64,000 nt of DNA. Source: Macrosoma leucophasiata (taxonomy: Eukaryota > Arthropoda > Insecta > Lepidoptera > Hedylidae). This document shows, in pieces, positions 9,812-20,722 of the stretch. Position numbers and translations under genes: made by a program. The stretch lies in the NCBI GenBank assembly GCA_036365455.1, contig JAWQUS010000023.1, positions 2,294,001-2,358,000 on the forward strand. Reading direction: 5' to 3'. Positions within the stretch are counted from its first letter, which is position 1. The number at the start of each line of letters is the position of its first letter. Below the pieces are notes generated by a model. That model did no database searches, had not been told where the DNA came from, and saw only the letters and a list, made by a program, of their open reading frames with translations.

Positions 9812-10351
9812 TCAAAATTCTAATCATTTATTTCAAATTGGTCTACAAGGACACTTTTGCATTGTCGGGTTATAAGCTACCTAGAGAGAATGACTTATAA
9901 TAATAATCCAATAGGTTAATAAATATCAATTTAATAATAATATTTAACCGATACGTGAATCATCCAATTTTTCAATTCCTTCATAGAAGAAAATGAAAAA
10001 TCTGTTCGTCATAATCACAGTCATTCACTTAGCAGAGTTCCAAGTGCAGGCACTACTGAGAAGAACTCCGCTACCCAACAAACTCAGCGTGTTGCTCTTT
10101 TGTCAAAACCTTACATTTAATACAAATGTTATTACATAGAATAAAGATAATGTGAACGTCCATGGCATATAAATATTTGCATATAGACATACGCAAATAC
10201 CCATCAACAGCTTTATATCGTGATAGAATATAACACCCGCAAATCACAACAGTCCCCACAATCAGCACCCGTTGACGAGTATGACGCATGTGGCAGCCAT
10301 TGCTCTCCTCGACCATTTTGAAGGGAAGTGAGCAACCCGTCACACGACGCC
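9812..10351 (-). repeat. CR1-like LINE 3' end (untranslated part), fragment
   Basis: The complement of 19530-19900 is recognisable here: GCCGCCGAAAG..., CACTTCCCTTCAAAATGGTCG, TTGGGTAGCGGAGTTCTTCTC, TTGGAACTCTGCTAAGTGAA. Same family as the LINE at 11.2-20.1 kb, but with an older, diverged 3' end. Confidence 0.8.
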
Positions 10352-10403
10352 GCCGAAAGAATTTTTAAATCGGACCAGTAGTTGAGATTAGCGCGTTCAA
10401 ACA

Positions 10404-11238
10404 ATAAAAATATTACAAAAATAAACCAAAAGCATTCAAACTGTGTAAAACATTTTGCTCTTTATTCAATACATAAGACCGTAAAAATACCAATAAAATA
10501 TAAAAAACAGAAGCAAAATGTTGTGTTCTATTTAAAATATTACTTTTTTCCTGGCTCCAGTACTATGTACTCGTATTGCCTAATTTTGTTTTTTAATGAT
10601 ACATACGAAAGAATGTTTAGAAATTTAAGAAAATGGCAAGAAAAATTTTACTTCAGGCAGGGATTGAACCTGCGACCTCAGATAACCAGTCCAGTTGCTT
10701 TTCACAAAAATATAAACGTGTTTCTAGGCGTGCTTAGATGGTTACATTTACTTCCTATTCTTTCGTGGAATAAAAGCATGACATTACGTTTTAAGTATTT
10801 TATTAGCTGCAAGTTTAATTTACATGTCATTTGTTTTTTCAATGAAATTCGATTAAAAAAGCCAGACTAACGGTATTTCTAATCAATTTACAGCCTCAAA
10901 TGGGAACAAAAAGGAATATTACAAAAATAAACCCAAAAGCATTCAAACTGCGTGTAACATTTGGCTTTTTATTCAATACAGCAGACCGTTCCGAAAGCAA
11001 TTAAATTTAAAAACCAGAAGCGAAACATTGTTTTCTATTTTAAAATGTTACTATTTTATTTGCTCCTGTACTATGTATTGTTTAATTATTATTTTTCAAT
11101 AATTCATGCGAGAGAAATAGAAATTGAAGAAAATGGAAAGAAAAATTTTACTTCTGTCAGGGATTGAACCTGCGATCTCTGATAACTAGTCCAATTGCTT
11201 ATCACTAAAACGTCAACGTGTTTCTATGCGTGCTTAGA
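10404..11238. repeat. 506-bp repeat, two head-to-tail units (second truncated)
   Basis: TATTACAAAAATAAAC at 10411 recurs at 10917, a period of 506 bp. Each unit holds a minus-strand tRNA-like stretch (TTCAGGCAGGGATTGAACCTGCGACCTC...AACCAGTCCAGTTGCTT) related to SINE-C and to 53583-53665. The second unit stops at 11238, where the CR1-like LINE begins. The missing part of the pattern resumes at 20139. Confidence 0.85.
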
Positions 11239-11240
11239 TG

Positions 11241-11929
11241 CTTACCTGGTGCTTAGATGGTTAACCTATGATGGCATATTTAAAAAAATAACAGCTTTTA
11301 GCTTCGACCAGGATACCACCTTAATTATAATATATGTATTGGAAACAGAGACAATGTAAATAAAAAACAATTAATTGAGTATTTTGGCATTTTACAAACC
11401 TTAAAAATTCATTATTTTATTTTATTTACATTACCATACAGTAAGAGTCTGGCAAATATAGAAAATAATATTAGATATAAGCTAAATTTGACATTAGATA
11501 ACCTACTTTGTTATAATAACAAGTTTTATAAATTGGACATAAATTGTATTCTTGAAAATATTTTTTTATTGACCAAAGAAAATTATCTTAATAAATTTTT
11601 GAAACGACAGATAGCTGTATCGCTAACAAATTATATTAACCAGATAGCCAAAAATTTGGCTAGGCCGACTGCCTCTATTGGGCAATTGCATAACAATATA
11701 CAGAGTTTGGAAAGTATTCCAAATATCAGCATATTAAATGACAAATCAGTATTGAGTAGTTTTACTACCAATACTGTGATTAATAGTTTACAAATGACAT
11801 CTAATAATGTGGACATTAAATTAAATCATTTAAATTAGATTTAGAGACAAAAGAGACAGCCTTTTGCTCTCATTTTCCTAAGGAAAATGTTTATAAATCT
11901 AGTATGTTGTTTAATAATAATAATAATAA
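11241..11929 (+). mobile_element. CR1-like LINE, 5' part (ORF1 remnant)
   Basis: Lies between the interrupted 506-bp repeat and a TAA run holding Dong-like elements. An open frame at 11488-11838 (116 codons, rich in N, L, I and T) may be an ORF1 remnant; no motif identifies it. At 11903-11929 the frame runs ATG TTG TTT AAT AAT AAT. After the Dong insertions it resumes at 16671 as AAT AAT AAC ATT GTA AAC, leading into the endonuclease. The two pieces are one split element. Confidence 0.65.
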
Positions 11930-12575
11930 CTTGCACAGGCACAACCAAGTAGCCAGGATAATTCACCAGCAACTTGCCCTGAAATACAACCTTGTAGCCA
12001 CGGAGGTGCCGTACTACAGGTATGCACCCGACCCAGTACTCGAAAATGACCATGTCACGATGTATTGGGATCGATCTATCATCACTGACAGGACTATTGT
12101 CGCCAATAAGCCTGATATAGTGGTGATAGATCGCTTGGAACGCCGCGCAATTATAGTCGATGTCACCATCCCTCATGATGAGAATCTCGTGAAAGCGGAA
12201 AAAGACAAACAAATTAAGTATCTCGACTTGTCTCACGAGATTGTCGCCATGTGGGATGTGGACTCGGCTGTAATTGTACCGATAGTCGTCACGGTAAACG
12301 GACTCATGGCGAAGAGCCTCGACCACCACCTTAAGAGGCTCTCGCTGGGAAGTTGGATCAAAGGCTTGGTGCAGAAAGCGGTTCTTCTCGACACGGCACG
12401 TATTGTGAGGAGGTTCCTCTCTCTGAGCCCCTAACCGCCGACAGCTTGGACCCTGCTCCCGCTACCGGCGGTAACCATTTTGTATTTTTTTATATATACG
12501 TTGTTGTTTTTTTTTTTCCTTTATATACATGTATATGTAAAAAAATATATAATGAGATTATGAATAAATGAGTGA
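11930..12575 (+). pseudogene. Dong-like LINE, 5'-truncated copy (endonuclease end only)
   Basis: Begins abruptly after (TAA)6 and encodes the last ~167 residues of the Dong-like protein, from LHRHNQVARIIHQ to FLSLSP (stop at 12432-12434). The PD...D endonuclease motif (KPDIVVID...VDVT) is included. The 3' end GAATAAATGAGTG is followed by a TAA run. It differs from the 46.6-kb copy at only about three residues here, but more from the adjacent full-length copy, so it belongs to the 46-kb subfamily. It cannot make a reverse transcriptase. Confidence 0.9.
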
Positions 12576-12598
12576 AATAATAATAATAATAATAATAA
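12576..12598. repeat. (TAA)n target microsatellite
   Basis: TAA repeat between the two tandem Dong-like copies. It is the shared 3' flank of one and 5' flank of the other. Confidence 0.85.
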
Positions 12599-12599
12599 C

Positions 12600-15500
12600 C
12601 TGGCAACCCTCTAAAAGAAAACATCATCCTAGTGTCTTCCGCATTTATATATTTTATTTTACAGTAAAGAGTTTTCTTATAATAAAATACCACTGATCGG
12701 CAAATTTCTACATAAAAGACAAGTGTGATAAATAGTGATTTTTAACAATATAAACTGTTTATGAAATGTAAAATGCTCAATAAAAAATACGATGACATTG
12801 AACAAATGTGTCATATAATGACAAACAAAAATGATCAAAATTTTTTGAAATACTCTATGTAAATATTACAATACGGACACAACAAAAACATGTGTGAAAG
12901 ATAAAATGAAGGTATGATAACAAGGGCGAGGGCCAGAGATGCAGCACGAGCACACCCACCACCACCGGACTCGTCGCTGAGCTCCGCCTCGCAGCCGCCG
13001 GACGCCGCTCGCATTACGAGTGCTGTGTCACCGGCCGCTGCAGTTGCGTCGAGCTCTAGCGACGAGTACTTCTCCCCGGCGCCGTCACCACCACCTGCGC
13101 GTCGTCGAGGGAGACCCCGGCCGCCGACTTGCTTAGGACTTCGGGACCAACCGGTCCCGAGTGGGGTCCCCGCTGTCGGTAGTAATGTGCCGCGCATGAA
13201 ATGGACACCGAAAATTAATGAAAACGTCATGCGCGCATATTTCGGGGCTACAGAGGGGGGAACCAACCTTACTGCGTATCGTAGTCGTATGCTGCCTCTG
13301 TTTCAGACCCTTGAACCATCAGTCAACGTGTCGAGCCAACGTCTATCGGATCAGGTGCGTGTCATTCAGCGTGGACGCATGCTGGATGACAGCGTACTTG
13401 ATCGGCTACGCACCGAGATGCAGGGTTACCGCTCAACTCCCGCCCCACCACTACCTACGGTACCGACGCAACGAAACAATAATAACGCGAATGCGCCGGA
13501 ACCCGATGATGGGGAGGAGGTAGACCAGGTAACAACTGTAAGTACCCGATGCATTGATCAATTGAGGAGCGCCTTGGAGCATGCTCTTCGTGAATATCGG
13601 TCCACTTTGCCCGCGGATAGGCCACGTTTGCCTCGGTTGCCCATGCATAAACGGAATGTGGCGCTAGTGTGTGCTCTGAATTCGCTGTTGCCAGAATACA
13701 TTGACAACAGCGAAAATCTCGGTGATACTCACTCGATCCTGTACTGCGCGGCTGTCGCGGTGTGCCGTGTAGCTCGTGTCAAGTTACCAAGTCCTGATAC
13801 AGCTACGCGGCCGAAACCTACAACACCAGTCTGGCAGTGCCGGATCGAGCGGCGTATCGCTGAAGCCAGAGCACTCATTGGCAAGCTAATCTGCTTCAGG
13901 ATGGGCAATACACGCCCAAGAGTAGTGCGTTTTGTGAGGCGGGCGTTTTCAGGGACTGGAGTCAGCCCCCAGGACTATCCAGCTCGCATCACAGAGCGCA
14001 TTGACTTCCTGAAGCAGAAAGTTTATGCATGGGCAAACCGGATTAGGCGTTATAAAGAACGCGTGGACCGGTACGAACAGAATAGCATGTTCCAGGGTGA
14101 TCAAAGGCGGGTCTATAGACTGTGGGAGCGTCCTAACCAAGGAGTGGCTGACCGGGGTCGGCCGGATGATGACGCTATGCTTTCATTTTGGCGAAGCATC
14201 TGGTCAGAACCGGTCGGTCACTCTGAGGGTGGCTGGATGCGGAGTGTTGAAAGAGCGTGCGAACCAATTCAGGAAATGAATTCCATAAATATCACAGAAG
14301 AAGACGTAGCCAATGCAGTCCGTCCGATGCCGAACTGGAAATTGCCGGGACCGGACGGACTGCACAATTTCTGGTTAAAGTGGCTGCGTAGTTCGCACGC
14401 TCGTTTAGCAGTCCAGTTTCAGTCATCTCTGGAATCAGGCTCTCTCCCACAGTTTCTAACGACTGGTGTGACCCACCTGCTCCATAAATCAGGTAGTACC
14501 GCGGAACCCAAAAATTATAGACCAATAACTTGTCTACCGACGGTTTATAAGGTTCTTACATCCATTCTGAGAGTCAAAATAACTAAACACATTGAAGACT
14601 CCTCCATCTTGTCTCTCTCTCAGAATGGATGTAGGAGTGGGTCCCGCGGTACTAAAGAGCTACTCCTCATAGACATGGCAATTAGCCAGCAGGTTCGTCG
14701 CAACCGAAAGAGTCTGTCGACATGCTGGATAGATTATAAGAAGGCCTACGATTCCGTGCCGCATACATGGCTCATGCGGGTCCTGGAGTTGTATAAAATT
14801 CACTCAACTCTTCGGGCCTTTCTGGGCTCATGTATGCTGCAGTGGAGTACGGTTCTTCGCTATCCAGGGTCTCGGCAGCCCCTGGCGGTTGGCGAACCTG
14901 TGAGAATTGCCAGGGGCATTTTCCAGGGCGATAGTCTGAGCCCCTTATGGTTTTGCCTGGCCCTGAATCCTCTCAGCACGCTGCTAGAGGCTTCGGGGCT
15001 TGGCTATCGGTTGCGAAGAGGTGGTCGGACGATATCTCACCTGCTATACATGGATGACCTGAAATTGTTCGGTTCCAGTAATTCCAACCTGTCTGAGCTA
15101 CTGAAGGTAACTGAAAACTTCAGTAACTCTATCAGGATGGAATTCGGAATCGAAAAATGCGCTGTTATGCATGTACGACAGGGGCAGATAATGGAATCCG
15201 AGGGAATGAATCTCCCGGGTTCCATCCCGTTCCGAAACCTCTCTGCCACCGAGAGCTATAAGTACTTGGGTATGGCGGAGGCCTTAGGTATACGCGAGGT
15301 CGAGATGAGACAATCGTTGAAGGAACGTTTCTTTGGTCGCCTGACAAAAGTACTGAAAAGTCTTTTGTCGGGCGGTAATAGGGTGCGCGCCTTCAACGGT
15401 TGGGTCATGCCGGTCTTGCTGTACTCCTTCGGCATACTCAAGTGGACTCAGACCGAACTGGATGCCCTTGACAGGCGAGTTCGCTCTTTACTGACAGCGC

Positions 15501-16666
15501 ACCGCATGCATCACCCACGGTCTTCGGTGATGAGATTATACATCCCACGGAGATGTGGGGGTCGTGGCGTTCTAAGCGCCAAGACCCTACACAACCGTGA
15601 GGTGTGTAATCTCCGAGAATACTTTCTGACGGCCGGCGGAGAGATGCATCGGGATGTGGTGGCGGTCGACAGCGGACTCACCCCACTCTCTTTGGCTAAA
15701 AAGAACTGGCGCAAACCTGAGGTGCTCACGACTAGCAACCGCAGGATTGTATGGCAAGGCAAGGAGCTACACGGGCGTTTTTACCGGGCCCTCCATGGGC
15801 CCGATGTAGATTTCTTAGCGTCTGTGGCCTGGCTGCGATTCGGTGACCTCTTTGGGGAAACCGAAGGTTTTGTTTGTGCAATTATGGACGAAGTGGTAAT
15901 GACCAACAACTACCGGAAGTTTATCCTGAAGGATGGAACGGTCGACATATGTCGGGCATGCCATCGACCGGGTGAATCAATCAGGCATAATGTTTCCGGC
16001 TGTTCGAGTCTTGCCAACGGCGAATACTTGCACAGACACAACCAAGTAGCCAGGATAATCCATCAGCAACTTGCCTTGAAATACGGTCTTGTAGCCGCGG
16101 AGGTGCCATACTACAGGTATGTGCCCGACCCAGTTCTGGAAAATGACCATGTCACGATGTATTGGGACCGATCTATCATCACTGACAGGACTATTGTTGC
16201 CAATAAGCCTGATATAGTGGTGATAGATCGCTCGGAGCGCCGCGTAATGATGATCGACATCACCGTCCCGCATGATGAGAATCTCGTGAAAGCCGAAAAA
16301 GACAAGGAAATTAAATATCTTGATCTGGCTCACGAGGTTGTCGCCATGTGGAATGTGGATTCGGCCATCATTGTGCCGATAGTCGTATCGGTGAACGGGC
16401 TGATAGCGAAGAGCCTCGACCAACATCTCAAGAGGCTCTCGCTAGGTGGATGGATCAAGGGTCTGATGCAGAAAGCAGTACTCCTCGGCACGGCACGCAT
16501 AGTGAGGAGGTTCCTGTCTCTGTGTCCCTAACCACCGGCAGCTTGGACCCTGCTCTCGCTGCCGGCGGCACACTATTTTTTAATTTTTTATATATATATT
16601 TGTTGTTTTTTTTTTAAACATATATATGTAAAAAATTATTTGATAAGTTGGATGAATAAATGAGTG
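12600..16666 (+). mobile_element. Dong-like (R4 clade) LINE, full length, copy 1
   Basis: Starts CTGGCAACCCTC right after a TAA run and ends AATAAATGAGTG right before AATAATAATAA. The second copy (46435-50476, minus) has the same two ends and the same kind of flank, so the element limits are seen directly. About 315 bp of 5' leader, one ORF, and about 135 bp of 3' UTR. R4-clade LINEs use a restriction-like endonuclease, and Dong of Bombyx is known to insert in TAA repeats. Confidence 0.88.
12914..16531 (+). CDS. Dong-like retrotransposon polyprotein (RT plus restriction-like endonuclease), intact
   Basis: An uninterrupted 1205-residue ORF. The N-terminus is Ser/Pro-rich with ARRRGRPRPP near residue 65, an AT-hook-like RGRP core. 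Reverse transcriptase follows: WKLPGPDGLHNFW near 475, NYRPITCLPTVYK, FQGDSLSPLWF, then YMDD at 712-715. The C-terminus has a CCHC knuckle (C1013, C1016, H1025, C1030). After it comes a PD...D nuclease motif (P1099-D1100, D1115), the restriction-like endonuclease of R2/R4-type LINEs. The protein would nick a TAA site and prime cDNA there. ATG 12914 is the first in the open frame. No stop or frameshift is seen, so the copy may be young or active. It is GC-richer than its surroundings. Confidence 0.93.
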   Translation: MITRARARDAARAHPPPPDSSLSSASQPPDAARITSAVSPAAAVASSSSDEYFSPAPSPPPARRRGRPRPPTCLGLRDQPVPSGVPAVGSNVPRMKWTPKINENVMRAYFGATEGGTNLTAYRSRMLPLFQTLEPSVNVSSQRLSDQVRVIQRGRMLDDSVLDRLRTEMQGYRSTPAPPLPTVPTQRNNNNANAPEPDDGEEVDQVTTVSTRCIDQLRSALEHALREYRSTLPADRPRLPRLPMHKRNVALVCALNSLLPEYIDNSENLGDTHSILYCAAVAVCRVARVKLPSPDTATRPKPTTPVWQCRIERRIAEARALIGKLICFRMGNTRPRVVRFVRRAFSGTGVSPQDYPARITERIDFLKQKVYAWANRIRRYKERVDRYEQNSMFQGDQRRVYRLWERPNQGVADRGRPDDDAMLSFWRSIWSEPVGHSEGGWMRSVERACEPIQEMNSINITEEDVANAVRPMPNWKLPGPDGLHNFWLKWLRSSHARLAVQFQSSLESGSLPQFLTTGVTHLLHKSGSTAEPKNYRPITCLPTVYKVLTSILRVKITKHIEDSSILSLSQNGCRSGSRGTKELLLIDMAISQQVRRNRKSLSTCWIDYKKAYDSVPHTWLMRVLELYKIHSTLRAFLGSCMLQWSTVLRYPGSRQPLAVGEPVRIARGIFQGDSLSPLWFCLALNPLSTLLEASGLGYRLRRGGRTISHLLYMDDLKLFGSSNSNLSELLKVTENFSNSIRMEFGIEKCAVMHVRQGQIMESEGMNLPGSIPFRNLSATESYKYLGMAEALGIREVEMRQSLKERFFGRLTKVLKSLLSGGNRVRAFNGWVMPVLLYSFGILKWTQTELDALDRRVRSLLTAHRMHHPRSSVMRLYIPRRCGGRGVLSAKTLHNREVCNLREYFLTAGGEMHRDVVAVDSGLTPLSLAKKNWRKPEVLTTSNRRIVWQGKELHGRFYRALHGPDVDFLASVAWLRFGDLFGETEGFVCAIMDEVVMTNNYRKFILKDGTVDICRACHRPGESIRHNVSGCSSLANGEYLHRHNQVARIIHQQLALKYGLVAAEVPYYRYVPDPVLENDHVTMYWDRSIITDRTIVANKPDIVVIDRSERRVMMIDITVPHDENLVKAEKDKEIKYLDLAHEVVAMWNVDSAIIVPIVVSVNGLIAKSLDQHLKRLSLGGWIKGLMQKAVLLGTARIVRRFLSLCP

Positions 16667-16679
16667 GAATAATAATAAC

Positions 16680-17408
16680 ATTGTAAACCTGGTGCATCAA
16701 AATATACAAGGAATATTGGGTAAAGAATTAGAAATTAAGTTATTTTTAAACATTCATTACATGCAAATTTGTTGTTTTACTGAACATTGGTTGAAAAATA
16801 GCGAATTAATATTCAACTTTAGTGGGCACCAGGTAGGCAGTTCGTTCTGTAGGTCACATGCAATACGTGGTGGCTCTCTTATATTGTTAAAAAAAGACAT
16901 TAAGCAAAAAAAACGCAGAGATATAGTGAGTCTTTCCGTGGAACGAACTGCAGAAATAGCCTGTGTGGAGCTTGAGCGCTTGATTATTGTGTCCGTATAC
17001 AGACCTCCAAGTGGATCTTATGAATGCTTTGAAAAAATTTTAGATGTTTTACTAAACAATCTAACTGCTTCAAAAAAACGTGTCATTATTTGCGGCGATT
17101 TCAATATAAATTTATTGGTGGAAACTCCCACAACTGTGAGGTTTAAATCGTTACTTATGTCATTTAATCTTCATAATTTGTTCTCAGAACCTACTAGAAT
17201 TACACAAAACTCAGCGACATGCATACACAATATTTTTATCGATTTTGAACCTACACATACAAATATTTTGACTGAATTAAGCTCCGACCATTGTGGTCAG
17301 TTGGTTTCCTTCTGTGGTCAATTACATAATGATAAAAATAAACGAGCAATAGTATTTGTTCCTATCAATGCGAAGCGAATTAAGAAATTCAGAGAAAATA
17401 TACAATGA
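16680..17408 (+). pseudogene. CR1-like LINE ORF2, apurinic-type endonuclease domain (broken)
   Basis: Reads LVHQNIQGILGKELEI, CFTEHWL, VYRPPSG, IICGDFNIN and ELSSDHCGQL. These are the ordered motifs of APE-type LINE endonucleases (start block, catalytic E, GDFN, SDH). The frame stops at TGA 17406-17408, before the reverse transcriptase, so ORF2 is broken. The upstream frame is joined to the AAT codon run now carrying the Dong insertions. Confidence 0.88.
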
Positions 17409-17409
17409 C

Positions 17410-19422
17410 TTTTTTGCCACAATTTTAACAGAATATAATTTAGTTTTTACCAATAAGACAATAAATGTAAAAAGTCATAAGTCGTTCAATGAATGGGCGA
17501 CGGTTGGAATACATAAGAGTAGATAGAGATTGTATGACCTGTATGGTGAAAAGTCATATTCACAAATTCGTTGAAAAATCATGTTAAATTATATTCGAAA
17601 ATATTCAAGAAAGTGTGTTTTGCAGCCAAGGCACTTCACATTAAAAATAAAATTAAAAATTCAAATAACAAAATTAAAACGACTTTGAATGTAATTAATA
17701 GTGAAACTGGGAAACAAACTGAACGCAACTCTGTTTTTAAATTAATAATTGACAATAAACATGTTACTACTGACGAAGAAGTTGCTTTAGCATTTGAAAC
17801 ATTATTTGCTAATATTCCAGTTTCTTTGACTGGAGACCTGATTTCATCGCCTACCGTCACCGAATCATTATTGAAAAAAAATGTACATCAAAGTAAAACT
17901 ATATTTAATTTTAAGTTAGTTAATACTGCGGATGTTATACATGCCTTTAAGTCTATTAATATTAAGAACACAACTGATTTATGGGGCTTATCTGTAAAAG
18001 TAGCATATGCAGTAATGGATGTGATTGCACCTCACCTAGCGGCTATGTTTAATAATAGTATTGTAAGTGGTATATTTCCTGATCTAATGAAACATAGTAA
18101 AGTTATTCCATTATTTAAATCAACAAGTACAAGTGACCCCACAAACTTTAGACCAATTTCTGTACTACCTGTCTTAAGTAAAATTTTTGAAAAACTCATT
18201 TTAATTCAACTACTTGCACACTTTAACCATCATAAACTTTTACATTGTCGACAGTTTGGATTTACTAGGGGTCGTTCAACTACCGATGCAGGTGTTGAAC
18301 TTGTCAAACACATTTTTGAAGCTTGGGAAAAATCACATAATGCACTAGGGGTATTCTGTGACTTATCTAAAGCATTTGATTGCGTTCAGCATGAAACATT
18401 GGTCAGGAAGTTATATCACTACGGCCTTCGAGATACCACTCTCGAGCTTATGACTTCATATTTAAACAATAGAAATATGTGTGTTGATGTAAATGGGACA
18501 AGATCTCCCGGGACTTCAATGGATATGGGGGTCCCACAGGGTTCTATTTTAGGGCCATTTCTTTTCTTAGTCTATATTAATGACTTACCCTATATTATCA
18601 ATGATGGCCAAGAGATAGTATTGTTTGCTGATGATACTTCTTTAGTGTTCAAAATTAAAAGACAGGAGGTAGATTTTGACTGTGTAAACAATATTCTCTC
18701 TAATATAGTACATTGGTCTAGCACCAATAACCTTTCGGTAAATAGCAGTAAGACAAAATGTATTAAATTTACTACTCCTAACGTAAAACAGGTTGAAACC
18801 AATGTTAAGATAAATGAGAAAGTATTGGAGATCGTAGAGTCCACGGCATTTCTTGGCATTACCGTGGATGCTAAATTGCGATGGGGTCCCCATATTGCCA
18901 AATTAGCCAGTAGACTTAGCTCGGTAGCATTTGCTGTGAAAAAGATTAGACTATTAACAGATGCCGAGACGGCTCGCCTTGTTTACTTTAGTTATTTTCA
19001 CAGTATAATGTCTTATAGCATTTTGCTATGGGGAAATGCCGCCGACGTCAACACTATTTTTGTACTGCAAAAGAGAGCTGTCCGGGCTATCTACGGACTG
19101 AGTCCAAGGGTATCTCTTACAGATAAATTTAAAGAAATAACTGACTGTAGCTTCGCAATACATTTATATATATGTCCGTAAAAACATTAATGAGTTTCCT
19201 ACAATAGGTAACAATCACAGTATAAATACTAGGAACAAATACAAATTGTTCATGCATGCAACGCGACTGAATAGGGTCAGTAATTCTTTTAGAGGTCAAT
19301 GTATACGGTTCTTTAAAATCCCCAAAAACGTTCAAAGTCTATCGATCAATAAATTTAAGAAAGTAATGAAAGAACGTTTATATAAATGTAATTACTATAA
19401 GACCTGTGATTATCTTAATTGA
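17410..19422 (+). pseudogene. CR1-like LINE ORF2, reverse transcriptase region (broken)
   Basis: A 536-codon open frame (17571-19181) carries NFRPISVLPVLSKIFEKLI, QFGFTRGRSTTDA, DLSKAFDCVQHETL, GVPQGSILGPFLFLVYINDL and LFADDTSLVF. This is a full set of LINE reverse transcriptase motifs with the FADD catalytic box. The stretch 17410-17570 has stops and shifts. After 19181 the reading continues in another frame (ATRLNRVSNSF, CIRFFKIPKNVQSLSINKFK) to TGA 19420-19422, the usual C-terminus of CR1/Daphne-type elements. Several lesions make it inactive. Clade assignment rests on motif style only. Confidence 0.88.
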
Positions 19423-20138
19423 TAATACGTCTTGGGATTATAGCGATCGCTGCCAGGCTATTTCGTGATACTGTGATTTTGTGTATTCCGTAATTAGTAT
19501 CTACTATTGTTAAGGGTTGAATAATGTGAATACCCTGGCTGAAAATGAATTCCATCTTTTATTTTACCGTATGCATATCCGGAACAGTCATGCACGCTTA
19601 AATGTTTTTGCCTTTGGCGGCGTCGTGTGGCGGGTTGCTCACTTCCCTCTAAAATGGTCGTGGAGGGCAATGGCTGTCACATGCGTCATACTCGTTTGCA
19701 GGGGCTACATTACATTTAGTAGATAGCAGTTTATTTGCATCTATGCTATGGACGTTCACATTAATTGATTTTTTACGATAACCTGTAACTAGATTTAAGC
19801 TCTCATTTAAAAGAGCTCTTACTGTGTTTGTTGGGTAGCGGAGTTCTTCTCAGTAGTTACTGCACTTGGAACTCTGCTAAGTGAATAACATTGATCTTGA
19901 CGAATAAGTTTTTCTTTTTCTTCATTTATTATAATTGAAGGAATTGAAAAATTTTATGATTATTATGTTTTAACCAAATAGTTTAAATTTTAATTTTTAA
20001 TTTACTATTAATATATGATTTTGCTTTTACTATATGTAATGGTTATTCACTCTAGGTAGTTTATGATTTATTGACGTTTTGAAAGTATCTGTATAGATCT
20101 ATTCGAAATAAAAATATTTTCTATTCTATTCTTACATT

Positions 20139-20452
20139 TACTTCTGCCCATTCTTTCGTGGAATAAAAGCAAGACGTTACGTTTTAAGTATTTTTTTTGC
20201 TGCAAGTTTAATTTACACGTCACTTGTTTTTTCAATGAAATTCGATTAAAAAAGCCGGACTAACGGTATTTCTAATCAATTTACGGCCTCAAACGGGAAC
20301 AAAAAGGAATAATATAAAAATAAACCCAAAAGCGTTCAAACTGCGTGTAACATTTTGCTTTTTATTCAATACAACAGACCGTTCCGAAATCAATTAAATT
20401 TATAAACCAGAAGCGAAATATTAGTTTCTATTTTGAAATGTTGTTTCGTTTT
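20139..20452. repeat. 506-bp repeat, third (interrupted) unit
   Basis: TTACATTTACTTCTGCCCATTCTTTCGTGG onward matches 10741-11060 closely. It supplies the sequence missing after 11238, showing that the LINE inserted into a tandem 506-bp repeat. Confidence 0.85.
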
Positions 20453-20454
20453 TA

Positions 20455-20629
20455 CTTACTAGGTATAAACCTCTGTCGTGGGTGCCATTGTATACATACA
20501 ACACATACACAACACCCAGACCTGAAACAAACATCTATAGGCCGTACAAATATTTGACTCGGTGCGGGGATCGAACCCGTTACCTTTCGAATCAAACGGT
20601 CGTCTGACACCACTGGACTAACCGGGTCG
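20455..20629 (-). repeat. SINE-B copy
   Basis: Minus-strand B box GGTTCGATCCC (written GGGATCGAACCCG) and head GACCCGGTTAGTCCAG(T)GG. The 3' tail is slightly shortened. It abuts the third 506-bp unit. Confidence 0.85.
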
Positions 20630-20722
20630 AGTTTGGGAGTGAAAACCATTCCTACGCAGTAAGTGCAACTGAAATTGAATATTAATTGCGAAGTGCGAAG
20701 TTGGTATGGGTCGGTAGTAGTA

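Larger units (their letters stand above)
16680..20135 (+). mobile_element. CR1-like LINE, 3' part (endonuclease, RT, 3' UTR)
   Basis: Resumes in frame after the Dong insertions and runs through the endonuclease and RT regions. It ends in GATCTATTCGAAATAAAAATATTTTCTATTCTATTC. The same terminal sequence occurs at 63.57-63.66 kb and inverted at 22.21-22.27 kb, which fixes the 3' end. The host sequence continues at 20136-20139. CTTAC on both sides (11236-11240 and about 20135-20140) may be a short target duplication. Confidence 0.8.

Noticed and set aside
12835..13266. Long minus-strand ORF opposite the Dong N-terminus
   Set aside because: Shadow of the GC-rich sense ORF; the same kind of antisense frame appears opposite copy 2.
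16692..17408. Separate 238-codon gene next to Dong
   Set aside because: It is the endonuclease part of the CR1-like LINE. The frame extends upstream through the AAT codon run.
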